A model generated the notes under the pieces. That model was given only the letters and a program-made list of their open reading frames with translations, was not told the DNA's origin and ran no database searches. A stretch of 64,000 nt of DNA from Drosophila pseudoobscura (lineage: Eukaryota > Arthropoda > Insecta > Diptera > Drosophilidae), in contig NC_046683.1 in assembly GCF_009870125.1 (NCBI RefSeq), forward strand, positions 67,595,869 to 67,659,868, in the 5' to 3' direction. The translations under genes were made by a program, and so were the position numbers. The stretch's first letter is position 1, and the number at the start of each line of letters is the position of its first letter. This document shows, piece by piece, positions 62,601 to 64,000 of this stretch.

Positions 62601-64000
62601 GGTGTACTGCTGCTGTGTGGGTGTTTGTGTGTATCCGTGTTTGGAGCTCTTCTTAAGTGCTCTGCAACGCTCTCATTGCAATATAGCAATATTTAGTTAT
62701 AATATAATAATGGAATTCTCTGAATAGGCCAATTGAGATGTGTGGGTCGTCTGATGCTCTCTATTTATCGCACTCATGGCTGGCCGAGTTCATGTGAAAT
62801 TACGATTATGAGTATTGTGATGGATAATTGTTGTTAGCTTCCTTTTCATGGATTATTCACGAATATGCTCGAACAGTTCAAAGCCCCGGGGGTTGTTTCA
62901 ATTACTTAAGATAGTCATGGTAATGATTTGGAAAAGCTTAGAAACATTTAAATCGTTCAACCAATAGAATCGTGCGTCAATGCAGTAAATTTTCAATTTT
63001 GTATATAGGAAATTAAGTAGAACAAATCCTAAAAGGAAGTCCCAAGAGATTCAATAAAAAAATGTCCAATTGATTCCAAATTGAGGGAGATCTTTGCTTT
63101 TTCCACAAAAAGTGTAAGATAAAGACGAAAATAAAGAGGCATGGAAACAGTTAGACATTTTATAAATTCCAATTAATTCTTTGTGGTCATAAAATAAAAA
63201 AAATTGAAAACAAAATTAAGACATAATTTTGCTGCCTTTAAAGCTGTTTCTGGGCAAATAATGAAACATTAAATTGGGCGAAACGGAAACACAGAAACAG
63301 GCATATACGAGTCCGCTTGTACATGTACATATGTATGTATTTTTTAATTTTGTATCTATTTGTTGCTATGGCCAATATAGCTTTTGACTAATACATCGAC
63401 ACCGAGCTTGATTATGAATACTAGTATAGTAGTACGAGTATATTTGATGTGGATTATGATGTGATATTCATTCATATTCATTTTGTTAACAAACGAGCAT
63501 GCGCGCAGACTCTGCCAGTGGGACTGCTGTGATTAATTTGGCTTAATTTTGCAATTGATCAGATCACAACGAATACAATTAGGTAGCAAAATGTATATAA
63601 TATATAGATACAGATATATATATATATATTGTATATGAATATGGCATAAATATCTCTCGTTTCTCTCTTGGAGCTTAACGTTGTGTCTGTGTCTGTATGT
63701 AGGTGGGGATGTGGTTGTTGTTATGGTTGTTATGGTTGTGGTCACGGTTGGATGAATGAACCTTAGCCATGTGCTGGATGAGACGGTAAATAAAGATTTA
63801 TACAGCAATTAGATTGATTGATTTTCTTCCAACTTGCATGGCTTTTCTTTTATGGTGAAAGAAGTCATCGATGGGTGGATGTGATGCAGTAAAGACAAAG
63901 GAAAGCAAAATAATTGAAAATCAATGAAAATTTCAAAGCAGCAAAGATGTGATAGATAGAGATATAGAGATGAATCAGCACAACCAAATGCCAAATATTG
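59603..64000 (-). other. Rdl: Rdl intron upstream of exon 4, running off the window
   Basis: I searched the minus strand for the preceding exon (expected to encode a segment like VGVTMYVLSISS) and did not find it, so the intron probably exceeds 4.4 kb. Contents are simple sequence: GT repeat at about 60628-60653, AAATGT hexamers near 60862-60902, ATGTATGTACA palindromes near 61049-61080 and 63318-63340, and TACGAGTA octamers at 59729, 60368, 60735 and 63433. No RNA gene seen. Confidence 0.6.
60628..60653. repeat. (GT)n microsatellite
   Basis: About 13 uninterrupted GT units in the upstream Rdl intron. Confidence 0.9.

Noticed and set aside
59603..64000. Rdl exon 3 alternatives (expected in this direction)
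   Set aside because: I searched for the YVLSISS-encoding segment on the minus strand and found no match, so no exon is called.

Overview
The window is Drosophila nuclear DNA, most likely from the obscura group (D. pseudoobscura or D. subobscura relatives). The genus is secure: two fly neuronal genes, nervous wreck (nwk) and Rdl, are recognisable exon by exon. The species group is an inference from the style of the LOA-like retrotransposon and from protein divergence.

Layout. (1) 1-24701 is one uninterrupted satellite array of about 79 head-to-tail monomers of 313-314 bp, with nested higher-order structure: 627-bp dimers, a 1254-bp tetramer duplicated in tandem, an 846-bp trimer carrying a 94-bp deletion, and a block of about 4 kb repeated about 9.84 kb away. 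(2) 24702-27040 is a non-satellite island. It holds the sequence that abuts the array, three to four degenerate copies of a repeat of about 115 bp, a 5'-truncated LOA-type LINE with a degraded RNase H, and a stretch ending in a (TAAA)-rich tail. (3) 27040-29251 is a second, older array of the same satellite (about 7 monomers). It ends at the same monomer position and in the same flank as the big array. (4) About 30725-31830 (minus) is a broken LRP5/6 (arrow)-like pseudogene. (5) 32375-32460 is a DRE-rich promoter-like patch; nwk follows on the plus strand (coding 33636-38918, 3' end near 40.4 kb). (6) About 40.4-46.3 kb is the convergent AT-rich interval, probably including Rdl 3'UTR. (7) 46291-59602 (minus) holds the last six exon positions of Rdl, one of them present as two mutually exclusive versions. 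Rdl exons 1-3, with the signal peptide and first residues, were not found and probably lie beyond 64000.

Function. nwk encodes an F-BAR/double-SH3 protein that links membrane curvature to actin and endocytosis at the neuromuscular junction. Rdl encodes the main insect GABA-gated chloride channel subunit. They converge tail to tail and share no operon-like logic. Rdl keeps alanine at M2 position 2' (the dieldrin-sensitive form) and unedited A-containing codons at four positions known as A-to-I recoding sites in D. melanogaster. The most unusual part of the window is the satellite: a large homogenised array next to single-copy genes, a second degenerate array with the same terminus, and clear traces of unequal exchange and local conversion.
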